The notes under the pieces are model-generated. The model made no database searches and was not told where the DNA came from. It saw only the letters and a list, made by a program, of their open reading frames with translations. Shown piece after piece: positions 63,901 through 64,000 of a stretch of DNA of 64,000 nt. Source of the stretch: Aldrovandia affinis (Eukaryota > Chordata > Actinopteri > Notacanthiformes > Halosauridae). A program made the translations under genes and the position numbers. Where the stretch lies: positions 124,001 to 188,000 of the forward strand of contig JAINUG010000306.1 in assembly GCA_029706075.1 (NCBI GenBank). Reading direction: 5' to 3'. Each line of letters starts with the position of its first letter. The stretch's first letter is position 1.

Positions 63901-64000
63901 ACTGGCAGCCCTCTGAGCTCCGCTTACACAAACCAGGAGTGAGCATTTCAGCACAGGTGTTGGTGCACAAATCGACACTGCCACTGGCATAGCTTCGGTC
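60645..64000 (-). CDS. FCGBP-like gene A, last three exons (5' part outside the window)
   Basis: Exons 64000-63818 (TIL), 63509-63138 (VWC plus degenerate vWD half) and 60944-60645 (second vWD half) join in phase 0. The layout is the same as the end of gene B, and the matching exons align along their length. The protein is presumably a secreted, disulphide-rich mucus protein. All three exons are open. The end is either the TGA at 60647-60645 right after KKFHGW or a further exon, because CTG|GTGAGG at the same place is a good donor. It lies 9.3 kb upstream of the gene B promoter in the same orientation: a tandem pair. Confidence 0.85.
60950..62820. other. Gene A intron, mostly unassigned
   Basis: No exon was recognised between the two vWD-half exons. 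AT-rich, no clear element ends. Confidence 0.4.
62826..63120. mobile_element. MITE split by a V-SINE, beside a gene A splice donor
   Basis: Left half 'caggggtgtcagactccagc' with CCTGGAGGGCTGC; right half is the complement of 'ggccctccagcactagagtg' with GGACACCCCCT. The SINE lies between the halves. The right edge is about 17 bases from the donor of exon 63509-63138. Confidence 0.7.
62883..63083 (-). mobile_element. V-SINE-like SINE inside the MITE
   Basis: The minus strand has 'GGTAGTATCGTGGTTGGGGA' (A-box), 'GGTTGCAGGTTTGATCC' (B-box), CCTTGAGCAGGGTACTTAAC and tail-side 'GAAATGTAAACTAAGTCACA'. Confidence 0.8.
63138..63509 (-). CDS. Gene A exon: VWC-like part and degenerate vWD first half
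   Basis: The acceptor is CTTCCACCCAG and the donor GCGTAT|GTAAGT. NKEYLYTKGCSKRCWCEVFG, then CSAGEQCLLRGGAWGCRSDQ, LRTLDGLQLYLTPGVPYNLI and WFRLVTYQGACGKPWTV. It retains x-LDG but lacks GDPHY, as in gene B 29714-29334. Confidence 0.87.
63818..64000 (-). CDS. Gene A exon: TIL domain (cut by the window edge)
   Basis: DRSYASGSVDLCTNTCAEML, CKRSSEGCQCNASGVFNGEE and CGCVHRGRYIK, then donor AAG|GTAATG. Seven to eight cysteines of the TIL fold are visible. Confidence 0.87.

Noticed and set aside
63003-63992. A 329-codon plus-strand open frame
   Set aside because: Spans a SINE, two gene A exons in antisense and intron; no protein signature.

Overview
The window looks like ordinary vertebrate nuclear DNA from a ray-finned fish. 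Genes are split into small exons with GT-AG introns. Intergenic and intronic DNA is packed with fish-type elements: Tc1/mariner, hAT, a Tigger-like pogo element, L2-type LINEs, a Rex3 copy that carries the diagnostic Rex3 primer motif, and tRNA-derived SINEs with the 'GGATAAGAGCGTCTGCTAAATG' type of tail. Tails of UnaL2/V-SINE style with TGTAA repeats would fit an early-branching teleost such as an eel relative, but that is only an inference. No retrovirus-like or other capsid-bearing element was recognised.

Three host loci are readable, all on the minus strand. (1) 1.5-12.7 kb holds a small FXYD-family gene, a single-pass regulator of Na,K-ATPase. Its exons are too short to show as long open frames, but four of them join in phase: signal peptide, 24-nt linker, 24-nt exon with the FHYD motif, and membrane exon. 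(2) 28.1-51.4 kb holds an IgGFc-binding-protein-like (FCGBP-like) mucin-type gene, here 'gene B'. It has a signal-peptide exon, one large IgGFc-binding exon, and then TIL / VWC / vWD / C8 exons. (3) 60.6-64.0 kb, running off the right edge, holds the last three exons of a second, paralogous FCGBP-like gene, 'gene A', upstream in the same orientation. The two form a tandem pair whose last D domains match each other. Gene A is open where visible. Gene B looks damaged: an in-frame stop, two single-base frameshifts, two expected vWD2+C8 exons not found, a fused TIL-vWD exon, and a Tc1-type terminus at the end of the IgGFc exon. It is either a decaying paralogue or partly mis-assembled.

Layout: 0-3.1 kb FXYD 3' part, a Tc1 relic and a Tigger-like element; 3.5-4.2 kb small FXYD exons; 4.9-8.4 kb a GT microsatellite split by a hAT element that holds a Tc1 element that holds another hAT element; 9-11.1 kb a hAT MITE and a mariner; 12.7 kb FXYD signal exon; 14-26.2 kb repeats only; 26.6-26.9 kb an orphan 3'-terminal exon; 28-51 kb gene B with its introns invaded by LINEs, SINEs, hAT and an almost intact Tc1-like element (33.29-34.87 kb); 53.5-55.9 kb a LINE relic split by a hAT and a SINE; 57-59.4 kb L2 and MITEs; 60.6-64 kb gene A.

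The best-supported unusual points are the FXYD gene hidden in micro-exons, the erosion of gene B beside an open paralogue, the nested transposons dated by exact target duplications, a near-complete Tc1-like transposase with DD35E-like spacing, and an internally deleted, 3'-truncated Rex3 copy with perfect 13-bp target duplications.
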